This document shows, in pieces, positions 9,239 through 18,175 of a stretch of DNA of 64,000 nucleotides. The notes below the pieces were generated by a model. The model did no database searches, was not told the DNA's origin, and saw only the letters and a program-made list of their open reading frames with translations. The stretch is from Dictyoglomus sp. NZ13-RE01 (GTDB lineage Bacteria; Dictyoglomota; Dictyoglomia; Dictyoglomales; Dictyoglomaceae), in the NCBI GenBank assembly GCA_002878375.1, contig NIRF01000001.1, forward strand, positions 299,931 to 363,930. The letters are read 5' to 3'. The translations under genes and the position numbers were made by a program. Position 1 is the stretch's first letter. Every line of letters begins with the position of its first letter.

Positions 9239-10443
9239 TTACATTGCCATCCTCAGTATCTCTACAATATCTTCCTTCCTCAAAGGTGGACGACCTGGAA
9301 GCTTTCCTTCTTCGTCACAAAGAATTTCCAAAGTCTTATCAGCCCAATAGTAAAGCATCTCATCAGTGACTTTTCCAATTCCTAATTCTGACAAGCGTGT
9401 AGGACAACCTATTGAACGTAAGAACTCTTCAAGCCTATCAATACCCTCCATAGCAAGGCTCAAATAGTCTTTACCCATCGCCGAAATACCAAATATGCGC
9501 TGAGCAAACTGTACAAAACGTTCTGGGCGAAATCTTGCAGCAAAGCGCATCCATGCTGGGTTCACGACTGCCAGCCCTGCTCCATGGGGAATATCGTACA
9601 GTGCGGAAAGTGTATGCTCTATCATGTGAACCGGTGCTACATAATTTGTACCAGCCTGAACCCAGCCGTTCAGGGCAACTATTGACGCCCACTGCACTTG
9701 AGTGCGCGCTTCTAAGTCGTTTCCATTATTAACTGCCTTTGGTCCCCATTCCAAGACAGTTTGAATTACTCCTTCGGCAAATCTTTCCTGAATAGGAGTC
9801 CCATCTATCCCGTTAAAATAACCCTCGGTCACATGGGTTATTATGTCGCAAACCCCAAAAGCTGTGTGATTCTTGGGCACTGTCATGGTAAGTTCAGGAT
9901 CCACCACTGCCACACAAGGATAAAGAACTTCAGTTTTGACAAAGGTCTTCAGTTTTTCATCCTCATCATCAATTGTTATTACAGCACCGCAGTTCATCTC
10001 CGAGTCGGTTGCAGCTAAGGTAGGAACAGTGATAATGGGAAGAGCTCGCTCCGGAAGTCTGGGCGCTTTTCCTGACTGTACAAGCATATCCTTAGGATTC
10101 CCTTCGTAAAGGACTGAGGCTGCAATTACTTTTGAGGCATCCATGACGCTACCGCCACCCATACCTATGACCACATCACATGCCTCTTTTTTTGCCAGTT
10201 CTGCAGCACCACTACAGTTGACAGCCGTGGGTTTGGTTCAACACCAGAGAATTCCACCACAGAAACATCCGCTGCTTTAAGACTTGCTACTGCTCGATCA
10301 AATGCTCCACTTTTCTTTACACTTCCACCACCAATGACAAGCAGGGCTTTTTTCCCATATTTACTAACTACTTTACCTAACTGTTCTAATGAACCTGCAC
10401 CAAAGATGAGCCGAGTTGGATTATAAAATTCAAATTTCATCAT
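9239..10443 (-). pseudogene. Iron-containing alcohol dehydrogenase, frameshifted
   Basis: Two adjacent reading frames together give one complete dehydrogenase of about 400 residues. The N-terminal part starts at ATG 10443 behind GGAGGTG (MMKFEFYNPTRLIFGAGS). It loses frame near 10207-10216, after GVEPNPRLSTV. The continuation GAAELAKKEACDVVIGMGGGS is in the next frame down to 9239. A single missing base explains this. Metal-ligand segments (GVCDIITHVTEGY, HMIEHTLSALYDIPHGAG) are intact, so the damage may be recent or a sequencing error. The family is butanol/lactaldehyde dehydrogenase-like. Confidence 0.8.
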
Positions 10444-10517
10444 ATATAACACCTCCACTATAGTGTTTTTGTGGTATTTGAATATCAATGCATATTTTGA
10501 AAAGGCTTAGTAATATG

Positions 10518-10864
10518 TCACCAATCTAATTCATTTGATTGGAGTTTTTCCAGCTGCTTATCCAAAAATCTGTCAAAATCCTCGTGTTTTTCGACTTGCC
10601 ATACAGGAGATTTGGTTGCGAGAAAAAACTTTTCTCTATATTCGTCTTTTAACGCTTCCCCAACTATTTTTTCGCTGTTTCCCATATGGTATGGATATGC
10701 AGTATCAACGTAGTTCACACCATGTTCGATTGCAAACCTTATCATCTCTATTGCCTTTTCTTCATCTACTTGAGATGCATCCTCCCCAATGGTGGGAAGT
10801 CTCATAGCACCAAATCCCAAAATGGAAGTTTTACACCCGTTTTCCCAAAATCTCTGTATTGCAT
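10518..10864 (-). pseudogene. Aldo/keto reductase (COG1453 type) 5' remnant, frameshifted
   Basis: The natural start is ATG 10864 behind GGGAAGGG, reading MQYRDFGKTGVK. The frame then slips at a short A run (complement of 10829-10832) into SILGFGAMRLPT, continuing as IEHGVNYVDTAYPYHMGNSE (catalytic Asp and Tyr). It ends at a stop (10518) just before the IDFYLLH motif expected in the family. Roughly two thirds of the gene is missing. So both a single-base frameshift and a 3' deletion are present. Confidence 0.75.
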
Positions 10865-10950
10865 TATTTTCCCTTCCCTCATTATCAGTCTTAGTATTAA
10901 AATGATTGGCACTTTTCAGTTTCATTTAAAGAATTTTGTCAATATGCCAT

Positions 10951-11073
10951 CTATTTTAATTCCTCTGGGTATCGTCCTTCTTGAATAGGAATTTTTATTG
11001 GGACAATCAACATATATCTAACTCCAATTGCAGAAACTTCAGGTCTGCTTTTTCCAAGTTTTCTCTTTTCCAT
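10951..11073 (-). pseudogene. Aldo/keto reductase remnant (ends only)
   Basis: A 40-codon frame with a good ribosome site (GGAGG, 10 bp before ATG 11073). It begins MEKRKLGKSRPEVSAIGV, the classic N-terminus of a third aldo/keto reductase. It ends IPIQEGRYPEELK, which resembles the C-terminal tail of the same family. The barrel between is deleted. It is the first gene behind the MerR-type promoter. Confidence 0.6.
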
Positions 11074-11109
11074 AGTAAAAAACCTCCAATTTTTATTTTC
11101 TTGTTTTAA

Positions 11110-11140
11110 ATTGTATTTGTTAGAGTTAACTCTAAGTCAA
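11110..11140 (-). promoter_or_regulatory. MerR-family-type promoter and operator
   Basis: On the minus strand: -35 TTGACT (11140-11135), a 19-bp spacer, -10 TACAAT (11115-11110). A perfect 16-bp palindrome TTAGAGTTAACTCTAA (11120-11135) fills the spacer. The over-long 19-bp spacer carrying a dyad is the hallmark of promoters activated by MerR-type regulators. It would drive the whole operon down to the terminator at 5250. No merR gene is in the window. The rest of 11141-11317 shows nothing clear. Confidence 0.8.
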
Positions 11141-11317
11141 TAGGTTTTTTGATTAAGATGGCAAATAGCTATAAATATATATACCAGTCGTAGTAATAGT
11201 AATAAGGTATAAGAGAAAGAACCTTTTTTACCTTTATGGTTTGTTTGCTAAGACTTTAACTATATTTTTTAAATATTGGTAACCATGTGCATACCAAATG
11301 TCTTTTTATTTAAAATG

Positions 11318-13199
<1,882 letters not shown>

Positions 13200-13487
13200 T
13201 TATTGTACAGGTTGGGTAGAATCTTCAGTCAAGTTTTCAAGTGGTATTACATTTACAAACTTTCTGCCTCTCTTAACAGAAAACTTTACTATCCCAGGGA
13301 CTAAAGCAAAAAGAGTGTGATCTTTACCCATGCCTACATTAAGCCCTGGGTAAAATTTTGTTCCTCTTTGTCTTACAATGATATTTCCAGGATATACTAT
13401 CTCATCCTGAAATTTCTTCACACCTAACCATTTTGGGTTACTATCCCTACCATTTCTGCTTGCTCCACCTGATTTCTTATGAGCCAT
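13200..13487 (-). CDS. rpmA: 50S ribosomal protein L27
   Basis: Starts [22 protein letters not shown], the typical L27 N-terminus that reaches the peptidyl-transferase centre. It lacks the cleaved N-terminal extension found in many Firmicutes. 95 residues, with a short variable tail. Lies between rplU and obg. Confidence 0.97.
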   Translation of the reverse strand: MAHKKSGGASRNGRDSNPKWLGVKKFQDEIVYPGNIIVRQRGTKFYPGLNVGMGKDHTLFALVPGIVKFSVKRGRKFVNVIPLENLTEDSTQPVQ

Positions 13488-13499
13488 ACTACCAACCTC

Positions 13500-13811
13500 C
13501 TATACAATAATTTCCTTAATAGCTACTCTTGTAAAGGGCTGTCTATGTCCATACTTTCTTCTATAATGCTTTTTCCTTTTGAACTTAAAGACAATTATCT
13601 TTGGATATTTATCCTGTCTTAAAACTTGTGCTACTACCCTTGCTCCTTCTATATAAGGCTTACCTATAAGGAGCTCACCATCTCTATCTAACAAAAGAAC
13701 CTTATCAAAAGTAACCTCATCACCCTCTTTTGCATTTAACTTTTCAACCTCAATTATACTCCCAACAGAAACCTTATATTGTTTACCACCTGTTTCTATA
13801 ACTGCAAACAT
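13500..13811 (-). CDS. rplU: 50S ribosomal protein L21
   Basis: Reads [17 protein letters not shown] to the C-terminal [18 protein letters not shown], 103 residues. I chose ATG 13811 because a strong AAGGAGGG lies just upstream and L21 proteins begin at this point; a longer frame to 13865 would overlap the promoter. First gene of the operon. Confidence 0.96.
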   Translation of the reverse strand: MFAVIETGGKQYKVSVGSIIEVEKLNAKEGDEVTFDKVLLLDRDGELLIGKPYIEGARVVAQVLRQDKYPKIIVFKFKRKKHYRRKYGHRQPFTRVAIKEIIV

Positions 13812-13856
13812 TTTTCCCTCCTTAATTAAATATATTATTTTACTTTTGACATTCCA

Positions 13857-13885
13857 ATTTATCATTTATAAATTAATCTTGTCAA
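13857..13885 (-). promoter_or_regulatory. Promoter of rplU-rpmA-obg-nadD
   Basis: Minus strand: -35 TTGACA (13885-13880), 17-bp spacer, -10 ATAAAT (13862-13857). It gives a leader of about 40 bases to rplU. The stretch 13886-14042 is purine-rich and without other recognisable signals. Confidence 0.6.
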
Positions 13886-14042
13886 GAGTAAAATAACTTG
13901 ATAGGGCAAATTTAGTAGTAATGAGGTAAGAGAAAAAGAAATAGAAAAAGATAAATAGAAGGAGAAAAAAAACACCCTATGAAAAGTTGAGATCAACGAT
14001 GTTTTTGGTTCATCCTCTTTACCACCTTCATTCCTTATATAC

Positions 14043-14071
14043 TTGACAAAAGTAAGAAGGTATAGTATAAA
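14043..14071 (+). promoter_or_regulatory. Promoter of the tRNA Lys-Glu-Val operon
   Basis: -35 TTGACA (14043-14048), 17-bp spacer, -10 TATAAA (14066-14071). The start point falls about 10 bases before tRNA-Lys. Before the island inserted, this promoter would also have served tRNA-Asp and tRNA-Thr, now at 28798-28973. Confidence 0.8.
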
Positions 14072-14087
14072 AATTACGTGCTTGGTT

Positions 14088-14163
14088 GAGCCGCTAGCTC
14101 AGTCGGTAGAGCACCTGACTTTTAATCAGGGGGTCACAGGTTCGATTCCTGTGCGGCTCACCA
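14088..14163 (+). tRNA. tRNA-Lys(TTT)
   Basis: Cloverleaf with acceptor GAGCCGC/GCGGCTC, anticodon loop CTTTTAA (anticodon TTT), discriminator A and encoded CCA. Confidence 0.96.
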
Positions 14164-14172
14164 GTGAGAGGT

Positions 14173-14250
14173 GCCCTCATCGTCTAGCCCGGCCTAGGAC
14201 ACCGCTCTTTCAAGGCGGTGACGGGGGTTCGAATCCCCCTGAGGGCGCCA
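14173..14250 (+). tRNA. tRNA-Glu(TTC)
   Basis: Cloverleaf with acceptor GCCCTCA/TGAGGGC, anticodon loop CTTTCAA (anticodon TTC), discriminator G and encoded CCA. Confidence 0.95.
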
Positions 14251-14253
14251 AAG

Positions 14254-14329
14254 GGGCGGATAGCTCAGAGGTGAGAGCGCCTGCCTTACAAGCAGGAGGT
14301 CGTAGGTTCAAATCCTGCTCCGCCCACCA
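14254..14329 (+). tRNA. tRNA-Val(TAC), integration target
   Basis: Complete cloverleaf with acceptor GGGCGGA/TCCGCCC, anticodon loop CTTACAA (anticodon TAC) and encoded CCA. Bases 14276-14329 recur exactly at 28717-28770. The gene is therefore the attachment site of the downstream island, and its 3' part now comes from the element's own att copy. Confidence 0.96.
14276..14329 (+). repeat. attL: 54-bp direct repeat inside tRNA-Val
   Basis: Identical over 54 bp to 28717-28770. It begins AGCGCCTGCC at the edge of the anticodon arm and ends with the CCA. The flanks differ on both sides (G versus A before, T versus A after), which defines the repeat. It preserves a working tRNA after insertion, as is usual for tyrosine-recombinase elements. 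Confidence 0.93.
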
Positions 14330-14426
14330 TCTCTTTTAAATGTATATTTCATCTATATTTCCTCTTTTTTAATCATATTATTAACTCTTTATCTCTTTCA
14401 CTATTTTTGAAGGAGGCAGGCGTACT

Positions 14427-15323
14427 ATGAAAAACAAAACTGTCTCCTGGAAAAGTTTACTTGATAATTTTTTCTTTTACTCACAAATTAATGGAAAGAG
14501 ACCTAAAACCCTTCTATGGTATAAAGACACACTAATACCCTTCACAAATGCCGTTCCCCTTGAAGAATTAAATATGTACTCCATTAGCAAATATATTGCA
14601 TCACTTAGAGAAAGAGGACTAAAGCCTGCCTCTATTGATACTCATATAAGAGCCATAAAAGTATTTTTAAAATTTTTGTATGATGAGGGATATTTAGAAG
14701 AAGACATATCAGCAAAAATAAAAAGGTATAAAATTCCAAAGAGTTATCCAAACATTTTAAACGATGAACAAATCTTCAATCTGCTTAAGGCATGCGATAA
14801 AAAATCATGGATTGGATTTAGAAATTACGTGATAATTCTCACCTTCTTGGATACTGGAATAAGGCTTTCTGAACTTATTAACCTAACTGTGAACGATGTA
14901 AACATAGCAAAAAGAAGCATACTAATAAGAGATGGAAAGGGAGGAAAAGACAGAGAAGTATACATGGGAAAAACCCTTGTAAGGGAGATGGCTAAATGGT
15001 TGAAAATGAGAGGATTTTATCCCTATGAGGAGCGAGTTTTTATTACAAAGGATGGATATCCTCTAAAGCCAAGATACATCCAAAAGTTTATTCAAAAATT
15101 AGGAAAAGAGGCAGGAATAAAAGGAGTAAGATGCTCTCCTCACACACTCAGGCATACCTTTGCAACAAATTTCATCCGAAACGGTGGAGATGTTTTTTCT
15201 CTTCAGAAGATTTTAGGGCACTCAGATATATCAACTTGTATGATATATGTTCACATGGGAGGAAAACAATTGCAGGAGGCAATGATGAAGTTTAGTCCAG
15301 TGGATAGATTGGAAAGATATTAG
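14427..15323 (+). CDS. Tyrosine recombinase (integrase)
   Basis: Site-specific recombinase of the XerC/D class. An N-terminal SAM-like core-binding domain (1-95) precedes the catalytic domain with Arg146 (TGIRLSEL), Lys171, His239 and Arg242 (HTLRHTFA), His265 (ILGHSDIST) and nucleophile Tyr274. The ATG lies 98 bp past the tRNA-Val CCA, next to the att site, reading inward. Ribosome site GGAGG upstream. Integrated, it can only be read from the tRNA promoter or a weak local one. In the circle it lies directly downstream of the promoter at 28664. Confidence 0.93.
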   Translation: MKNKTVSWKSLLDNFFFYSQINGKRPKTLLWYKDTLIPFTNAVPLEELNMYSISKYIASLRERGLKPASIDTHIRAIKVFLKFLYDEGYLEEDISAKIKRYKIPKSYPNILNDEQIFNLLKACDKKSWIGFRNYVIILTFLDTGIRLSELINLTVNDVNIAKRSILIRDGKGGKDREVYMGKTLVREMAKWLKMRGFYPYEERVFITKDGYPLKPRYIQKFIQKLGKEAGIKGVRCSPHTLRHTFATNFIRNGGDVFSLQKILGHSDISTCMIYVHMGGKQLQEAMMKFSPVDRLERY

Positions 15324-15324
15324 T

Positions 15325-15354
15325 TTGACTAATCCCTTTCTTTTGGGATATATT
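15325..15354 (+). promoter_or_regulatory. Promoter of the hsdMSR operon with dyad
   Basis: -35 TTGACT (15325-15330), 18-bp spacer, -10 TATATT (15349-15354). Within the spacer an inverted repeat ATCCC-N8-GGGAT could be an operator. It lies just after the integrase stop, 33 bp before the hsdM start. Confidence 0.6.
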
Positions 15355-15386
15355 ATTGATAAGTAGTTCATCATGGAGGCGTAATT

Positions 15387-16910
15387 ATGTGGTTTGGGAA
15401 GCTTGACATAACAACACTTGAAAATTGGTTGTGGGAAGCAGCTTGTAGTATTAGAGGTCCTATTGATGCTCCAAAGTATAAAGATTATATTATCCCTCTT
15501 ATTTTTTATAAACGTTTATGTGATGTTTATGAGGATGAGATTAGAAAGTTAAGTAAAGAGTTTGGAAATGTGGAAACTGTTAAAGATTTAGTTAGTCATG
15601 ATCGTGGACTTGTTAAATTTTACATCCCTGAAGATTGTTTATGGGAGAATGTAAGAAAGATTACTGTAAATCTTGGTGAAAAATTGACTGAGGCACTAAG
15701 GAAGATAGCAAAAGAAAACCCAAAGCTTCAAGGTGTAATTGATATAGTTGATTTTAATGCAACTCAAGCAGGTCAAAGAATTATTGATGATGACAGACTT
15801 CAAAATCTCATGCAAATATTAAGTAAATATAGGTTAGGCTTGGAGGATGTAGAGCCAGACATTTTAGGTAGAGTTTATGAATATCTTTTGAGAAAGTTTG
15901 CAGAAGGTTCAGGACAAAGTGCAGGAGAGTTTTACACTCCAAGAGAAGTTGGTCTTTTGATGGCTTACTTAATTGATCCTAAAGAAGGCGAAGAGGTTTA
16001 TGACCCTGCTTGTGGTTCTGGTGGGCTTTTGATAAAAGCGCAACTTGTTCTTAAAGAAAAAAATAATGAAATTAAAAGACCTTTAAAACTATATGGACAG
16101 GAGATAAACCCATTAACCTATGCTATGGCGAAGATGAATGCTTTTGTCCACGATATGGAGGCAACTATTGAAATAGGAGACACAATTAGAAACCCTAAGT
16201 TTATAGAAGGTGGAAAGGTAAAGAGGTTCGATAAAGTTATTGCAAATCCAATGTGGAATCAAAAATTCCCCCAAGACATCTTTGAAAATGATCCCTATAA
16301 TAGATTTTCCTTTGGAATTCCTCCCTCAAATCAGAGTGCGGATTGGGGATGGATACAGCATATGTATGCATCTCTGAAAGATAATGGGAAGTTAGTTGTT
16401 GTTATAGATACTGGCGTTGTAACAAGAGGCTCAGGAAGTTCAGGAACAGATAGAGAAAAGGAAATAAGAAAGAAATTTGTTGAGCAAGACCTTATTGAGG
16501 CGGTAATCCTCTTAGTTGATAACTTATTCTATAACACTACTGCACCAGGAAATATAATTGTAATTAATAAGGCAAAGAAGCATAAGGGAGAGATTTTACT
16601 TATTAATGCATCAAAGGAATATGCAAAAGGAAGACCAAAGAATTATCTTACAGAAGAGAATATAAATAAAATTGTGGATGCATATTTCGGATGGAAGGAG
16701 ATAGAAGGCTTTTCAAAGATTATAACTATAGAGGAGGCACGAAAGAACGATTATAATTTAAGCCCTTCCCGCTATATATCAATTGATGAGGAGGAAGAAA
16801 TTCCACCTGTTGAGGATATCCTTATTGAGCTTGCAGAAATTGAAGAGGAACGAGAGAAAATTGATAAAGAACTTAAGGAGATTTTAGGAAGGATTGGGTT
16901 TGAGGTATGA
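15387..16910 (+). CDS. hsdM: Type I restriction-modification methyltransferase subunit HsdM
   Basis: N6-adenine methyltransferase of a type I RM complex. An N-terminal HsdM domain (~1-150) is followed by GEFYTPREVGLLMAYLI and AdoMet motif I (VYDPACGSGGLL). Motif IV reads NPMWN instead of the commoner NPPF/Y, a variant known for HsdM proteins. A C-terminal helical tail contacts HsdS. 507 residues, full length. GGAGGC precedes the ATG. The stop overlaps hsdS by 4 bp. Confidence 0.95.
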   Translation: MWFGKLDITTLENWLWEAACSIRGPIDAPKYKDYIIPLIFYKRLCDVYEDEIRKLSKEFGNVETVKDLVSHDRGLVKFYIPEDCLWENVRKITVNLGEKLTEALRKIAKENPKLQGVIDIVDFNATQAGQRIIDDDRLQNLMQILSKYRLGLEDVEPDILGRVYEYLLRKFAEGSGQSAGEFYTPREVGLLMAYLIDPKEGEEVYDPACGSGGLLIKAQLVLKEKNNEIKRPLKLYGQEINPLTYAMAKMNAFVHDMEATIEIGDTIRNPKFIEGGKVKRFDKVIANPMWNQKFPQDIFENDPYNRFSFGIPPSNQSADWGWIQHMYASLKDNGKLVVVIDTGVVTRGSGSSGTDREKEIRKKFVEQDLIEAVILLVDNLFYNTTAPGNIIVINKAKKHKGEILLINASKEYAKGRPKNYLTEENINKIVDAYFGWKEIEGFSKIITIEEARKNDYNLSPSRYISIDEEEEIPPVEDILIELAEIEEEREKIDKELKEILGRIGFEV

Positions 16911-18175
16911 AGGTAAAAGAAAACGGATTTAAAGAGACAGAAATCGGATTAATCCCAGAGGATTGGGAAGTTGTGAGGCTTAAAGATGTAGCAGTTTATA
17001 TGAAAGCAGGTGGTACTCCAAGAAGAACGGTAAAAGATTATTGGAATGGGGATATACCATTTGTGAAAATAGAGGATATAACATCGTCCAACAAATATAT
17101 TTTAACTACTAAGGAATACATCACAAAAAAAGGTTTGGAAAATTCAAGTGCTTGGTTAGTCCCAGAAAATTCTATCTTGTTAAGTATGTATGCAAGTATA
17201 GGTGAAGTTGCTTTAACAAAATTTCCTGTAGCCACTAATCAGGCAATTTTAGCTATAATACCAAACACTGATAAGGTATCTATCGATTTCTTATACTATT
17301 CACTAAAATTCCATGAGGAAAAACTAAGCTCTTATACAGTTCAAACCACGCAAAAAAATGTTAATAAAGCCATAACTGAAAATCTTTTAATCCCCCTCCC
17401 CCCTCTTGATGAACAAAAAAAGATTGCGAAAGTGCTTGATAAAATACAGCAGGCAATAGAGATTCAGGATAAAATCATTGAAAACACCAAAAACCTAAAA
17501 AAATCACTCATGCAAAAACTTTTTACAGAAGGGCTTTATGGCGAGGAACAAAAAGAGACAGAAATTGGATTAATTCCTAAGAGTTGGGAAGTGGTGAGAT
17601 TGGGGGAAGTGGCGGTATTAAATCTAGGAAGAACTCCAGATAGGAGCATTAAAAAATATTGGGAAAATGGTTCAATTCCTTGGGTAAAAATCCAAGATTT
17701 AAACAATAATATAATTTATGATACATCAGAAAAAATTTCAGATATTGCATTTAAAGAAAAATTTGGGAATAAATTCGTCCCTCAAGGTACTATATTATTA
17801 AGTTTTAAATTGACCATAGGAAGGGTTGGGATTTTGGGAATAGATGCAGTTCATCATGAAGGAATTGTCTCCTTATTTTTGAATGAGGACAAAGTAAATA
17901 AAGAATTTTTGTTTTTTCTACTTCAAAATATGGATTATAATGACTACATTGACAATTATGTTAAAGGTAAAACATTAAACAAAGAAAAGTTAAAAATTCT
18001 CCCTATCCCCCTCCCCCCTCTTGAAGAGCAAAAAGAGATTGCCCACATATTAAGCACAGTGGATAAAAAAATAGAGATTGAGCAAAAAAGAAAGGAAGTT
18101 TTAAAGAGGCTATTTAAAACAATGCTACATAAACTTATGACTGGAGAAATAAGGCTTAAGGAGATAGACCTATGA
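16907..18175 (+). CDS. hsdS: Type I restriction-modification specificity subunit HsdS
   Basis: Provides DNA target recognition. There are two target-recognition domains, each opened by ETEIGLIP..WEVVRL (residues ~7 and ~218) and closed by PLPPL(D/E)EQK..IA plus a long helix that acts as spacer. The two halves share repeated DNA, including a 20-bp stretch of C tracts at 17390-17409 and 18005-18024. Both halves look complete, so a bipartite recognition site is expected. The sequence does not tell the recognised bases. ATGA overlaps link it to hsdM and hsdR. Confidence 0.94.
   Translation: MKVKENGFKETEIGLIPEDWEVVRLKDVAVYMKAGGTPRRTVKDYWNGDIPFVKIEDITSSNKYILTTKEYITKKGLENSSAWLVPENSILLSMYASIGEVALTKFPVATNQAILAIIPNTDKVSIDFLYYSLKFHEEKLSSYTVQTTQKNVNKAITENLLIPLPPLDEQKKIAKVLDKIQQAIEIQDKIIENTKNLKKSLMQKLFTEGLYGEEQKETEIGLIPKSWEVVRLGEVAVLNLGRTPDRSIKKYWENGSIPWVKIQDLNNNIIYDTSEKISDIAFKEKFGNKFVPQGTILLSFKLTIGRVGILGIDAVHHEGIVSLFLNEDKVNKEFLFFLLQNMDYNDYIDNYVKGKTLNKEKLKILPIPLPPLEEQKEIAHILSTVDKKIEIEQKRKEVLKRLFKTMLHKLMTGEIRLKEIDL

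Noticed and set aside
9471-9732. Frames of 73 and 65 residues within the alcohol dehydrogenase
   Set aside because: Shadows of the real gene; no ribosome site and no family resemblance.
14043-14339. 98-residue frame across the tRNA Lys-Glu-Val genes
   Set aside because: It is made entirely of tRNA sequence and has no ribosome site; tRNA genes explain it.
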